Shown here: one piece after another, positions 32,975 through 45,500 of the stretch
How positions within the stretch are numbered: position 1 is the stretch's first letter
Layout of the letters: each line of letters opens with the position of its first letter
NCBI RefSeq assembly: GCF_947242115.1
Contig: NC_074716.1
Span: 15,230,865 to 15,294,864, forward strand
Length of the DNA stretch: 64,000 bases
Source of the DNA: Biomphalaria glabrata
Lineage: Eukaryota; Mollusca; Gastropoda; Planorbidae
Reading direction: 5' to 3'
Made by a program: the position numbers and the translations under genes
Notes under the pieces: model-generated
Database searches by the model: none
The model's input: the letters and a program-made list of their open reading frames with translations, nothing else
What the model was told of the DNA's origin: nothing

Positions 32975-34300
32975 TAAAACAAAATCATTCAACAACCTGT
33001 ACCTCTATGTCTTCTATTTCATGATTGCAGTAAAATATTTCCAACTATGCATATCAATTTAATTACAAAACTCATCTCTTCTTTTGCTTTTAAACTTTGC
33101 TTGTGAAAGTCTGTTGTAATTGATTCATTATTCAGATACAGTAATTAATTTAGCTTTTGGCTGCTTTTATTCAATGTTTCATGCATTTGTATATGTCACA
33201 TTGATTTGAATTCTCCTAAATGACATAATTAATAATACCCACAAAGCATTGATTGTACTCATTTTTTTTAAACAATTTTTTTTTACTGACAAAGAATGCA
33301 AAGAACCTTTTTCTAGTTTTAACCAAGAATAAAAATTATGATTGTCTTAGATTTTTGTAAATTTGTTTTAGTAATACACTTGGAAAAGATACTAACTTTT
33401 ATAGATGTGACTCTCTCTTTTGAACTCTTCATGGCTTTTCAGTTGCAGGCAAACTAATGTTTTATTTGGAAGTTGAGTGCTAGCGTAAGTTTTGACTAGA
33501 GACATTTCCTTTATGTGACTTCTATGTGTTGACTGATGCACTTGTTTGGTTAACATTATATTCTCTTCTACAACCAGGACTAAGAGTGGCCACAACTTTT
33601 TTGTACAACATTTGATAGCCACAGTAGTTAAAAAGATAGTTTGTGAATTTTAACTCACTGACCTTTGATTTTTTTGGTTGCTAGGGTCGACTGTAGAAGT
33701 AAACATTGTAAACAAATATACTTTGTATTTAACGTAGGAAATTTGTTCCTTTTTTTGTTTAACATTGATGCTTAAAATTATCCTTTTTTATTTTTAAAGT
33801 TTAAAGTCCATTTAAGTTATGGTACTTCAGCTTGCATCCTAAAATCTAAAACAGTGACTGAATTTAATGTTGTTTTACATAAGTAATGCGATTTGCTTAA
33901 TAAGCAAACAAAGCCTGTCTCATCTTGTATATGGCAGAAAAAAGAATAGTCTGTAAAAAAAATAATTTTATAATGCTGTAAAAAGTTAAGGTAATGGGAA
34001 AAAAAATTATATAGTTACATGAAATTTTGTTTAAGTGAAGATTGCATTTGTTGTATAAGTTTTATGATTTCAAAATGACAAGTTAAGGTGAGGCAGTTCC
34101 TAAATATGAGCTGTTCTTGAGGACCTGGTTGTAAAAAATTATACTTGTTAATAGAATTTTTTTTTACTTATTCCTTACTTTATCTGTTATCATTTTAAAT
34201 GTTGTAAGATGGCATTTAAATTTCATGTGTTGATATTGTAGTTTTTAGAATCAGATGTAGAGCATTTGCAAGTATTTATTTGGCACCACTCAGGACACTA
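32975..34300. other. Spacer, no gene recognised
   Basis: AT-rich; the short minus-strand open frame at 33392-33622 has no recognisable similarity and no splice context, so it is not called. Confidence 0.5.
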
Positions 34301-34650
34301 AGTAGTATTTGGGTAGAAGATATGTTTGTTAAAACTAAGTTGTATTTGGGTAGAAGATATGTGTGTGTTTAAAACTAAGTAGTACTAGGGTAGAAGATAT
34401 GTGTGTGTTTAAACCTAAGTAGTATTTGGGTAGAAGATATGTGTGTGTTTAAAACTAAGTAGTATTTGGGTAGAATATATGTATGTTAAAACTAAGTTGT
34501 ATTTGGGTAGAAGATATGTGTGTGTTTAAAACTAAGTAGTATTTGGGTAGAATATATGTATGTTAAAACTAAGTTGTATTTGGGTAGAAGATATGAGTGT
34601 GTTTAAAACTAAGTAGTACTAGGGTAGAAGATATGTGTGTGTGTGTTTAA
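34300..34650. repeat. Minisatellite, about 40-bp unit x 8-9
   Basis: Tandem 'aagtagtatttgggtagaag' plus 'atatgtgtgtgtttaaaact', with unit-length differences in the GT run. Confidence 0.9.
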
Positions 34651-34874
34651 ACTTGCCTGTTATTATTTTGTTAAGGAAAGAAGTAACAGTGTAAAATAAA
34701 AGAAAGGTTTTATAATATTAACTGTCAGATTTCTGTCATTTTGTTTTCTTTTACTTTTTCTTAAAATTACCTTGTCTTGCATTCTTATTACTTTTCACTC
34801 TTTTTAAAGCCTAGGAAATATTTGTATACACACATCTATGTCAATACAACTTTCAAGTAGCTCTAATTTTGCTA

Positions 34875-34915
34875 GCTTTTTTTTTTTTTGGGGGGGGGGG
34901 GGGGGGAGAGAGAAA
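34875..34915. repeat. T-run, G-run, GA-run composite
   Basis: About 11 T followed by about 16 G and then GAGAGAG. A strong candidate for non-B DNA on the G strand. Confidence 0.8.
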
Positions 34916-35136
34916 TATTTAATAGCAGATTTGTCAAAAAATGCTTCTCTATTTAGAGTTTTTGTCTGTTGACAGCCACTTCTTCACTTAAGAAAGACAA
35001 AACTAAAAACAATTTTTTTTTGTTAATGGTTTTGTGAACACTCAATGATATACACTATTAAAATAATGAAATAATAACTTAGAAATATGTTTTAAATCCA
35101 TTTATAATTATAGAGGGCTTGTATCATTCAATTGGG

Positions 35137-35305
35137 CTGAATTGAGGTCATGTCGTGCTCTTGACTACTTTCTTGGTGATCCTGGGCTTGAACTCTACCC
35201 AACCCCATCCCCCAGCCATCCTGCGGGAGGTTTGGGCAAGGTTGTAATAGGTTCAATTCTCAAGAAACATCTAAAACATGTACAAACAAAACAAAAACAG
35301 TTTGT
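35137..35305 (+). repeat. SINE family B, diverged
   Basis: Shares 'ccaaccccatcccccagcca', 'tcctgcgggaggtttgggca', 'aagaaacatctaaaacatgt' and the CAAA tail with the copy at 28528; the head is decayed. Confidence 0.8.
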
Positions 35306-35843
35306 ATCTATTTTAGAAAAAAATGGTTAAATGTTTCACAATCACTGTAGCTTTAAAATTTTAATAAAAGCACTTTTATCTGCATAACCACTTTAACCAG
35401 CACTTATTGGATGGTTTTGTGTTTCTGTTGATTCATTTCATTTGAATGTTCATCTCTTCAATTGGTGTATTATGTTTCATTGATGTCCTCCTGTTTAGGC
35501 ATTAAAATTATTATGTTAGTATTGCTCATTAGATTTTGTTAGCATGTTTGGTATAAATCAATGCTGATAGTTTAAATGAAATATAGTCATTTCTGTCTAT
35601 GTAAATAAATAAATCGTTATTAATGTTTATTTTGTATTGAACTAATTAATTGCAAGTATATTGTATTAATGAATTATGGGTAATTCATAGTCATATACAA
35701 TATAATTTTTATAGAACTTTAATTATTGTTCGAAAATTATTTTCTACATCATACATTTATTTTTATTGTATTTAGCGTGTTTTTTTAATTCTATTTTATT
35801 TGTATGTGTATAATTTTAGTAGGCCTATATTAGTATCTAAGGT
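35306..35843. other. Spacer, no gene
   Basis: AT-rich, nothing recognised. Confidence 0.5.
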
Positions 35844-36126
35844 CAGAGGCATAGCTAGCCATGCGCGGATGGTGCGAGCCGCACGGGGTATCAAGTGGTG
35901 AGGGGCATTAAATTAAGGATAAACTTTCTCAGTAATAACAACATATTGTACCTACATGAAGAAAGGCTGTATTTGAAATGTTAACTACATTTTATTTCTA
36001 CTTTGTTATTGTTCTTTCGTAAATTGTAAGCTGTAGACGAGTTTGGATCATTTTTTTTTTAAATCTCTCAAGGCAGCTCACTTGTACACGCCCACTTTCT
36101 TCTGGGGCATATGGTACACGTTGTTA

Positions 36127-37745
36127 CTTCATTGCTCAGTACGCTGGTTTCATCTAGATGTATAGCTTATAAACATAGGCCTACCTTTAGACTGACTTCA
36201 TTGCTCAGTACGCTGGTTTCATCTAGATGTAGAGCTTATAAATATTGGCCTACCTTTAGACTGACTTCATTGCTCAGTACGCTGGTTTCATCTAGATGTA
36301 GAGCTTATAAACATAGGCCTACCTTTAGACTGACTTCATTGCTCAGTACGCTGGTTTCATCTAGATGTAGAGCTTATAAATATTGGCCTACCTTTAGACT
36401 GACGTTATTGCTCAGTACGCTGGTTTCATCTAGATGTATAGCTTATAAACATAGGCCTACCTTTAGACTGACGTCATTGCTCAGTACGCTGGTTTCATCT
36501 AGATGTATAGCTTATAAATATTGGCTTACCTTTAGACTGACTTCATTGCTCAGTACGCTGGTTTCATCTAGATGTATAGCTTATAAATATTGGCCTACCT
36601 TTAGACTGACGTTATTGCTCATTACGCTGGTTTCATCTAGATGTAGAGCTTATAAATATTGGCCTACCTTTAGACTGACGTCATTGCTCAGTACGCTGGT
36701 TTCATCTAGATGTATAGCTTATAAATATTGGCTTACCTTTAGACTGACTTCATTGCTCAGTACGCTGGTTTCATCTAGATGTATAGCTTATAAATATTGG
36801 CCTACCTTTAGACTGACTTCATTGCTCAGTACGCTGGTTTCATCTAGATGTATAGCTTATAAATATTGGCCTACCTTTAGACTGACTTTATTGCTCAGTA
36901 CGCTGGTTTCATCTAGATGTATAGCTTATAAACATAGGCCTACCTTTAGACTGACGTCATTGCTCAGTACGATGGTTTCATCTAGATGTAGAGCTTATAA
37001 ATATTGGCCTACCTTTAGACTGACGTCATTGCTCAGTACGCTGGTTTCATCTAGATGTATAGCTTATAAATATTGGCCTACCTTTAGACTGACGTCATTG
37101 CTCAGTACGCTGGTTTCATCTAGATGTATAGCTTATAAATATTGGCCTACCTTTAGACTGACGTCATTGCTCAGTACGCTGGTTTCATCTAGATGTATAG
37201 CTTATAAATATTGGCTTACCTTTAGACTGACTTCATTGCTCAGTACGCTGGTTTCATCTAGATGTATAGCTTATAAATATTGGCCTACCTTTAGACTGAC
37301 TTCATTGCTCAGTACGCTGGTTTCATCTAGATGTATAGCTTATAAATATTGGCCTACCTTTAGACTGACTTTATTGCTCAGTACGCTGGTTTCATCTAGA
37401 TGTATAGCTTATAAACATAGGCCTACCTTTAGACTGACGTCATTGCTCAGTACGATGGTTTCATCTAGATGTAGAGCTTATAAATATTGGCCTACCTTTA
37501 GACTGACGTCATTGCTCAGTACGCTGGTTTCATCTAGATGTATAGCTTATAAATATTGGCCTACCTTTAGACTGACGTCATTGCTCAGTACGCTGGTTTC
37601 ATCTAGATGTATAGCTTATAAATATTGGCCTACCTTTAGACTGACGTCATTGCTCAGTACGCTGGTTTCATCTAGATTAGAGCTGATAAATATTGGCCTA
37701 CCTTTAGACTGACTTCATTGCTCAGTACGCTGGTTTCATCTAGAT
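36127..37745. repeat. 69-bp satellite array, ~23 units, with a 7-unit higher-order period
   Basis: Unit: 'cattgctcagtacgctggtt', 'tcatctagatgtatagctta', 'taaacataggcctaccttta', 'gactgactt'. Units differ at fixed positions (TATAG/TAGAG, ACATAGG/ATATTGG, CTTC/CGTC/CGTT). The rare variant 'gtacgatggtt' recurs 483 bp apart (36971 and 37454), exactly 7 x 69, and the units around it repeat in the same order. As 69 is a multiple of 3, one frame stays open for 533 codons (36111-37712); this is a consequence of the repeat length, not evidence for a protein. Confidence 0.95.
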
Positions 37746-38404
37746 AGACACAATTGTATCGACGTTGCTCAAGACTGACAAGTCCTGTTGGCGGCGCATA
37801 GTGCTATAGTTCAGGCGGAAACATTTGTCATCTCAGGTTGAAATGGTTGACGGTAAAGACCAAAGGGTAAAAAATCTTATCTTGTACCTGAAAAGAATCT
37901 TAAATATATTTTTTTTTCGCTCAAAGCAGAATCTGGCACTTAATGGGCATCGCGAGCAAGTTGAAGAAGAATTGCATAGACAAAATCTAGGTTATTTCTA
38001 GGGATTTGTGAAAGTACTGTACAAGTAGGCTACGATTAAGTCCTGATAGAACATGTGCTCCCTTAGTTTCAGACCAAACACGTACATGTCTCCACAAATA
38101 CAAAACGAATTTATTGTAATACTGAGTAATTCCGAGCCAAATATTTCTGTATTATTTTGACCCGAATCATAAAACTGGATCATTTTCTCCAAATGTTACG
38201 GTTACGTTGTCATTGATAATGACGGGGTACAAATTCTTGAGTGGACATCATCTCAATTCATTGTTTGCTAAAACCACTCTCTGAGTTTGGGATGTTGAAG
38301 CTGAAATCAAGTCAGTATCATGTTACGGTACACTGGACCTTTTACACGCCTTTTTTTTTTTGTTTTCAACTTCAGCACACCGCTAGGATGTCCTTACTAA
38401 AAAA

Positions 38405-38474
38405 AAAAAAACCTGAACAAGCCTTAACCGCTTGGTTCAAACCTGAACAAGCCTTAACCGCTTGGTTCAAACCT
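38405..38474. repeat. 30-bp direct duplication
   Basis: 'cctgaacaagccttaaccgc' plus 'ttggttcaaa' occurs twice in a row, in frame (PEQALTAWFK twice). Confidence 0.9.
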
Positions 38475-39317
38475 ACTAGAGCGAAAGAGGAGAAGGCGTC
38501 AAGATGGGTATGGTTTAATTTTAAAAAATAATAGCAACTCTAGAGACATTGACTAGTATAGATGAAAACTCTTCTACTACACCTGAAACAGGCGGTTTGT
38601 TAGTTGCTACTTAGTCGTCATTTTCTCAGCTCTCCTGGGGTTTTGGCCCATTTATTCACGACGCGTAACTGTACCTTCAAAAACAATTAAACGAAAGACA
38701 TTAAAAGTATTCTTCACTAGTAGTCAGGTGAACATCGCTGAAGCCAATGTTACCTTCGCCGAAAGCATGTGCTCAGATTTGTTGATTAGTGCAGAATTTC
38801 AAAGACGTATTTAGCACAAGAAAATGCTGCCAGACGTGCTGATGTGGTTAGTACATTTGAAGTTGTGTCGCCATCCCAACTGTTGAATTCTCAGACCGAA
38901 ATCAATCTTGATAGTGCAGTTGGTGGACAAAAATAGATTTCGATAAAGTTATTGATAGTTTTGCCAGCGAGAAAGCCAGGAAGATTTATTTATAGTATCT
39001 TTTTTGTTAGCTTATTTTTTTTTATTTTTTGCAAATTAGCAATACTTTAAAAATGAATACACATTAGTTTTTTGGGGGGTGGGCATTATGAGGCGCTACC
39101 GCACTGGGCATCATATACCCTAGCTACGCCACTGGTCTAAGTTGAATATACAGGGAATATTTTTTTAATGTTGTATTTTAATCTATGCTACAAATAGCTA
39201 ATTAAGATCATTAGAAATGTTAAGCCCCACTCTACTCCTTGTTCTAGACCAGCAATCAAACTGGGGTGCAGCCAAGCTAAAGCTGACCGCCCTCACAAGG
39301 GTTGTTGCTGTTGTATA

Positions 39318-39537
39318 ATGAATCAACTCAGGCCTTCAGCAAATGTTACCGCTCAAAATTCCGAGCTTATCATTGGGCGTAAGAAGGTCACCCTGGCCCC
39401 AGGGCATTCTTTGATGGACTGGATACGCCTTGGACGTAGTGGTGACCTCAGCGGTGTAGGCAGTAACAAGCGGATTGTGACTCCGGCTGAGCTGGCCTTG
39501 CATAATACACAGAAGGACATGTGGATGTGCTTACGAG
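39318..39537 (+). CDS. CYB5R4: CYB5R4 coding exon 1
   Basis: 73 codons plus one base: [20 protein letters not shown] ... [20 protein letters not shown] ... DMWMCLR, donor G|GTAATT. The second haem ligand is not in this exon; HPGG follows in exon 2. Confidence 0.93.
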
Positions 39538-42500
39538 GTAATTCAATCAAATTTCTGCATTTTTAGTGCTTTTATGGTTCATCCCATGAATTCATTGTCA
39601 ACCACTTCAGGGGGCTGAGGGATTGACTTTGAATCTATTTTGTCTTCTCCTGTGGGTGGTGGGGCATACCTGAGCACGTGGATAATTACTGTGCATGGTA
39701 TTGTAGCAGAAGACTATATGGATCGCTGTTTCTGTCTGCTATGACGCTTTTCTACTGGCACGACTGTTCCGATGGTGTTCTTTTTGTTAGCTGGCCTTTT
39801 GGGAAGTCATACATTCTGCAAACGTGTCCTGCTCATTGCAGATGAGACAGCACCAGGGTTGTGTGTCTACAGGCTTGCTGTTTGAAGGACTTCCGTGTCA
39901 GGATTCTCGTATGGCACAATACTTGAATGCTTATGGTAGACTTGTTTGAATAGATAATCAGTTTGATATCACCCGGTATCTAAATATTTCGTGTGTTCTC
40001 TACATTTTAGGGAAAGTGTACAATGTGACGCCATATCAGGACTACCATCCAGGAGGCATCGATGAGTTGATGAAAGCAGCAGGAAGAGATGGAACAGCCT
40101 TATTTGATGAGGTCAGTGTGTAGACTGTCACTTTCTGTCTGAAAGTCTTACTGCACCTGCTGCATTTTACCCATCAGTTATCTGTCTCTTCACTTCTGGC
40201 AAATATAATGTTTTGTGAAATTAAATATTTATCTTGTGGGTTTTTTTTCTAACTCCTAGGGTTTTAGTGAAGAAAATAAGTAATTCATCGTCAAATAGCT
40301 GGGTTAAAATATTTACTTTAACTTTGTTGAACCATATAAAGTAAGTAGCTGCAAAACATCATGGCAGGAGATCGTCAGAGACCAAACAAGCTGACACAAC
40401 CTCTAGGCCTCAACCAATCCAATGACTAACATCTTCAGTAACAACAAGCTGATACAGCCTCTAGGCCTCAACAAAGCCAATGACTAACATCTTCAGTAAC
40501 AACAAGCTGATACAACCTCTAGGCCTCAACAAATCCAATGACTAACATCTTCAGTAACAACAAGCTGATACAACCTCTAGGCCTCAACAAATCCAATGAC
40601 TAACATCTTCAGTAACAACAAGCTGATGCAACCTCTAGGCCTCAATAAATCCAATGACTAACATCTTCAGTAACAACAAGCTGATACAACCTCTAGGCCT
40701 CAACAAAGCCAGTGACTAACATCTTGAGTAACAACAAGCTGATAAAGATGTTTAAAACCCGTGCAATAACTTAAAGATAGGCGTTCACACCATAAGTACA
40801 TTATAATCCGCGGTCCAGATGTATTTCATGGACGTGACGTACTAGCAAACTTAATTCCATAAAACTGAAGAACTTAAGATGCCAGGCGTCTGCACAAAAT
40901 TTGTCAGTTTTAGTCTGGTCAGAACCAAGTGACTTATACTTCAACATGCATGAATGTTAAGTAGCCTACAACTGAAAGATAGCTCAATTGTACGAATGTA
41001 ATCAACAGTGTTTTGTTTAAGCTGAAAGTGAAGTCATTAATAATTGTACAACTTTCACCCATTGGCCTAACCATTATATTAAGTACGTATTCTTGGCTTA
41101 GTGATATTAGCACAAGAGAAGAACCTGTATACAACCTCACCAGCACAAGTTGCTTCATTAAATGTTCCAAAACTGAGTCAGTATTGTAAACAAAACATAT
41201 CTATATATGTGTCACCTTGGGTGGTTGTGCTAGCTCGTTGTCCAGGGGCTCAATCGCAGGCGAGCTATTCCACACTATATCCGGTTCATTGCTGACGGGA
41301 AGACCAAAACATCTTTCAGTTTATTCATAAAACACAAGACTAAGACTCATCTCGATCAGATAATTCATTATAAATATATTGAGCTACTGAGCACAGGTAA
41401 GCCTACAGCAAATAGACTACAATGTATTTCCGTTCTGTCACCGTACAGCGCACAACTTAAACTGTATTTGGCATATGGTAATGCTTTTGGTACGTCAATG
41501 TTTTTTTTTTTTAATAACATGTCCGTTTTCTCATGTCTGTAAAACAACCGGAAGTTGTTGCCCTTAGATTTGCTTCCCCTTTAAACCTTATCCCGCCTTC
41601 CTTTTTCCAATATTTGGACTTGTCTGTGACTATTGATTTCACTAACTTTCAATCTTTAGCCAGCACAGCTCGCTGATAAAACATCCATTAGAAGGACATT
41701 CTTTATCCATGGTTAGAGGCGCAGAGAGGAAGAAGCAGGTGGCGCTTTGAAGCTGTTTTAGGCTACTTTTTGTTCCCGTCTCCTAGTTTTGAAACTGATT
41801 CCTTAGACCAGATTTGTGTCTGCTTCTCTTGTCTCCGAATCACGAATAACAAATCAGATCAAGAGTTGTCTTTTTCTTCTTCCGTCATACACTTATTATA
41901 GCAATAGTTGTATAGTTGTATACTTGTTATAACAATAGCTGTATACTTGTTATAACAATAGTTGTATACTTGTTATAACAATAGCTGTATACTTGTAATA
42001 ACAATAGCTGTATACTTGTTATAACAATAGCTGTATACTTGTTATAACAATAGTTGTATACTTGTTATAACAATAGTTGTATACTTGTTATAACAATAGT
42101 TGTATACTTGTTATAACAATAGCTGTATACTTGTAATAACAATAGTTGTATACTTGTTATAACAATAGTTGTATACTTATTATAGCAATAGTTGTATGCT
42201 TATTATAACAATAGTTGTATACTTATTATAACTATAGTTGTATACTTAATCAACTTCTTAATGCGAGGTTTCTATCAGGAGTATTTTCTTTTAGACTTTT
42301 CGTATTGAAAAAAAAATCTTTATTTATCTCTAACAACCCCCCCCCCACACACACACACACACATTTGTAGCACTCACCGCTATTACTGAAATAGATTCTG
42401 ATTAGCACAATCGAGATTCTGATTAGCACAATCGAGATTCTGATTAGCACAATCAAGATTCTGATGAGCACAATCGAGATTCTGATGAGCACAATCGAGA

Positions 42501-45500
42501 TTCTGATTAGCACAATCGAGATTCTGATGAGCACAATCGAGATTCTGATTAGCACAATCGAGATTCTGATTAGCACAATCAAGATTCTGATTAGCACAAT
42601 CAAGATTCTGATTAGCACAATCAAGATTCTGATTAGCACAATCGAGATTCTGATTAGCACAATCGAGATTTGAGTTGAAGTATAGACTCTAACATGGGCG
42701 CCCGCAGGATTTTTGGCAGGAAAGGGGGGGGGGGTTGCAAGATGTCACCCATGGTTCAAAGTCGTAGCCTCAACTTTCTTGTTATAATATTAGCGTGGTC
42801 GAGAGGCTAAATGCGCTTGAACTTGGTTTGTCTTGGCTACCTAGAAGGGGGCTCGAGGTTCGACACCCGACTCGGGCTGAGTTATGTTTACTGAGCGCCT
42901 TAAGGCAGCACTGAAAACTAGATACCCCCTCCCCCTCACTGGTCCACAAATGAGATTGGACCAAAGCGCTCTGAGCATGCTATAAGCATGAAAGTAGCGC
43001 TATATAAAAGCTATAATAACAATAATATTAAAGAAAAGAACTGCCCCCTATTCGGGCCCTCACACCTAATCGATATTAAGTGCACAGTAAATACTTCTTT
43101 TTCATGAAATAAAAAAACTAAAAACGTGAACAAAGTATTCACCGTACACGTTGTTAACTTTATCCGTGAGGCCCGTGCTTCCCTACGTTCGATCAAACAA
43201 AAACTGCAAACGTTGACTGTGGTTGCCGAAACTGTCAATAATTTTACTAATGCATTGCTTTTCGTCGCGATGGACAAGCTGGTGATGAACGCTTATCTGG
43301 CAGTTCTGATATTCTTCTTTGCATTGCATCTTTTAGGATGAAGACAAAACAAGTTGAACTGACCATTATTATTGCTCAAAAAGCGAGATTTAGTGAAGAA
43401 ACTTAAGAATTAAGATATGTAATGTAAAGCCGTGTTCTGTAATAACTCATAAAATCCAAACGTATTGTTTTTTTCTCAGTGTGTCTGTCGACTGCAAATT
43501 CTCGGCAGCAGCAACTCAATATCCGGTATCAGGTTTTTTGCCAGAAGTCTCTCATTCCTCAAGATGCCATAAGATGCCATCTTTGACGTGTTCCTCAGGA
43601 TGGTAGGCCTAAATGGTTTTTGATTATGTCATTAAGGATATGGTGTTGAGCAGCCACTATTTTAAGTTGAAAAGACTGCAACACATTGGAAACTGGTTCA
43701 AGAACAGATGACTAATTAACGACGATGAAAGGACAAATCAGAAACACAAGAGGAGAGGCATTTACTACACATGTCTGCAGTTTGTTTGGTTTTACTTGCA
43801 ATCGTTATTTTAAGATCCGCCAAACAGTCAAAGATTTCAAAGTTGAGACTTAAATCTCGAATGGATTCGTATTCAAACAAAAGAGGTAAATTTAGCACCA
43901 ACGCTATCGCTAGGGACAGTTACGGAAAAAGAACGCTAGCCATCACGGGGCAGCCTTGGCCGAGTATTTTGTCCACATTTAGACTGTACTATGATATCAG
44001 ACACATGCTGCGCGTCTCTCTGAATCACAGGAACTAAACCAATGAAGTCGAATACAATCGCAATCAACAAACCGAACGCTCAAAGACTTCTGCTCAGTGC
44101 TTAAGATATCTACAATTTCTTCACTAATGCAAATGCAGTTAATTCATGTTGTTTTTGTTTCTTGCTGCTGCCAGTGCTCCGTTGATCCAAATCAACGTTT
44201 TGACTTGGACATGGCCTTGAAGAACTTTCTGGTATCTCTTCTTTTGTAAACTGGTGGACGTGTTTCACCTGCTGTTTTATCAAGCGCTGAGACCGACCAC
44301 AAGACGTTAATACATTTACACTCTTTACTTTTGTTCAAAGAAACTAGAACATTTATCACATCGAAAGATAATTAGCAAGGATTTCTCCTCCAAGGCAAAA
44401 AAATATGTTCTAGACCTTAACCAAATATAAAAAAGTAATTGTGGCATTTTACGTCTCGAGACGATTTTTTTTCCCTTTGCAACTTCTTGTGTGACTAAAG
44501 AGGCCACTCCTTTGTTATTTATACCATTCTGTCTACAACTGTTGTGTATGTCATCTGCAATCCAGGACCTTTCCTTTGATGCTCGCTCTTCATGTGGATC
44601 TATCCAGTGCCTTTTTTTTCCCACTTTTTTTGTTTGTTAGTGTGGATTTTGAAGATCTTTATGTCGCGTTTGCATGCATCAGTATAGCTTAGCATTGGAC
44701 GACCAGCGGATCTGCTGCCTTCTGTTAAATCACCATACAGAATGTCTTTTTTTTGAAAGTCGACTTGTGACATTCATAACAACTAAATCTATGTGCAAAT
44801 GAAAACAAATCGTTACGACTAACATGCTACGGAATATATGACACCCTTTACAGTGCAAAGAATTGCAAGCCTAGAATAAATCGTACATGGTTGGACATGA
44901 ACTACAGATTTGCCTATTCTAGTTACAATACTAGCATATCTTTACAACTGTACTGCAGTGGAAGTACTACTTCTTAAGTTACTACACTTTATAATATTCC
45001 ATTGATAGGCCTGTAGATTTTGACTTACAAGACGGGGCGCACAATTTTCTTGAAGATTCATTTATTAAACTCTTGAATCAATAATGCATGGGCGCCCGCA
45101 GGGGGTACATGGTGGTGCACTTGCACCCCCCCCCCGGACTAAATCTACATCTACGTTATAAAAACAAAACAGATCTGGAAAATGTTTTTCATTATAAAAT
45201 ATAAAAAATTGGCTAAAATGTGGCTACTCAGAATTCAAAGGCGTGCACGTACATGGTTGGTCATCGATTCCTGATACGCCTTGGCTAATTTACTACTGCA
45301 TTAACCAATGGAAGCACTACTTGTTCAGTTGCTACTTAGAAGTTAATTGATTTGATGGTGCGAAAAAATGGCTAGAATTTGGCTACTCAGAATCCTGCAC
45401 CCCTTGCACCCACCCCCCTGCGGGCGCCCATGGACTCTAATTAATTCTATATAGATATTATTCAGTCTAAGGGGTATTGAGCTGTTATATATTTATTGAT

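Larger units (their letters stand above)
35844..39134. mobile_element. hAT-like DNA transposon, 3.3 kb, carrying a satellite array
   Basis: Inverted ends: left CAGAGGCATAGCTAGCC and right, reversed, CAGTGGCGTAGCTAGGG (13 of 17), a terminus type widespread in animal hAT-like elements. Flanks 'tctaaggt' (35836-35843) and 'tctaagtt' (39136-39143) look like an 8-bp target duplication with one change. Sub-terminal sequences also match inverted ('ggggcatta' left, 'gggcattatgaggcg' right). Inside: a 69-bp satellite array (36127-37745), then at 38388-38530 a short frame MSLLKKKKPEQALTAWFK with a tandem 30-bp copy, followed to about 38970 by frame-broken pieces (AESMCSDLL.SAEFQRR) that may be transposase debris. 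Class is inferred from termini and target duplication. Confidence 0.65.

Noticed and set aside
33392-33622. Minus-strand 76-codon frame
   Set aside because: No similarity or gene context; within the length expected by chance.
34300-34650. CRISPR-like array (regular repeats)
   Set aside because: Units are contiguous without unique spacers, and the DNA is eukaryotic; a minisatellite.
36111-37712. 533-codon open frame, apparently a long repetitive protein
   Set aside because: It is the 69-bp satellite read through; a unit length divisible by three without stops keeps a frame open automatically. No start context, splice sites or non-repeat coding sequence.
42250-42673. Open frames on both strands with IVLIRIS / ISTIEIL repeats
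   Set aside because: 21-bp minisatellite, open on both strands for the same arithmetic reason.
43126-44037. Two short plus-strand frames with hydrophobic segments
   Set aside because: No family resemblance, no splice structure, and they lie in a large intron.
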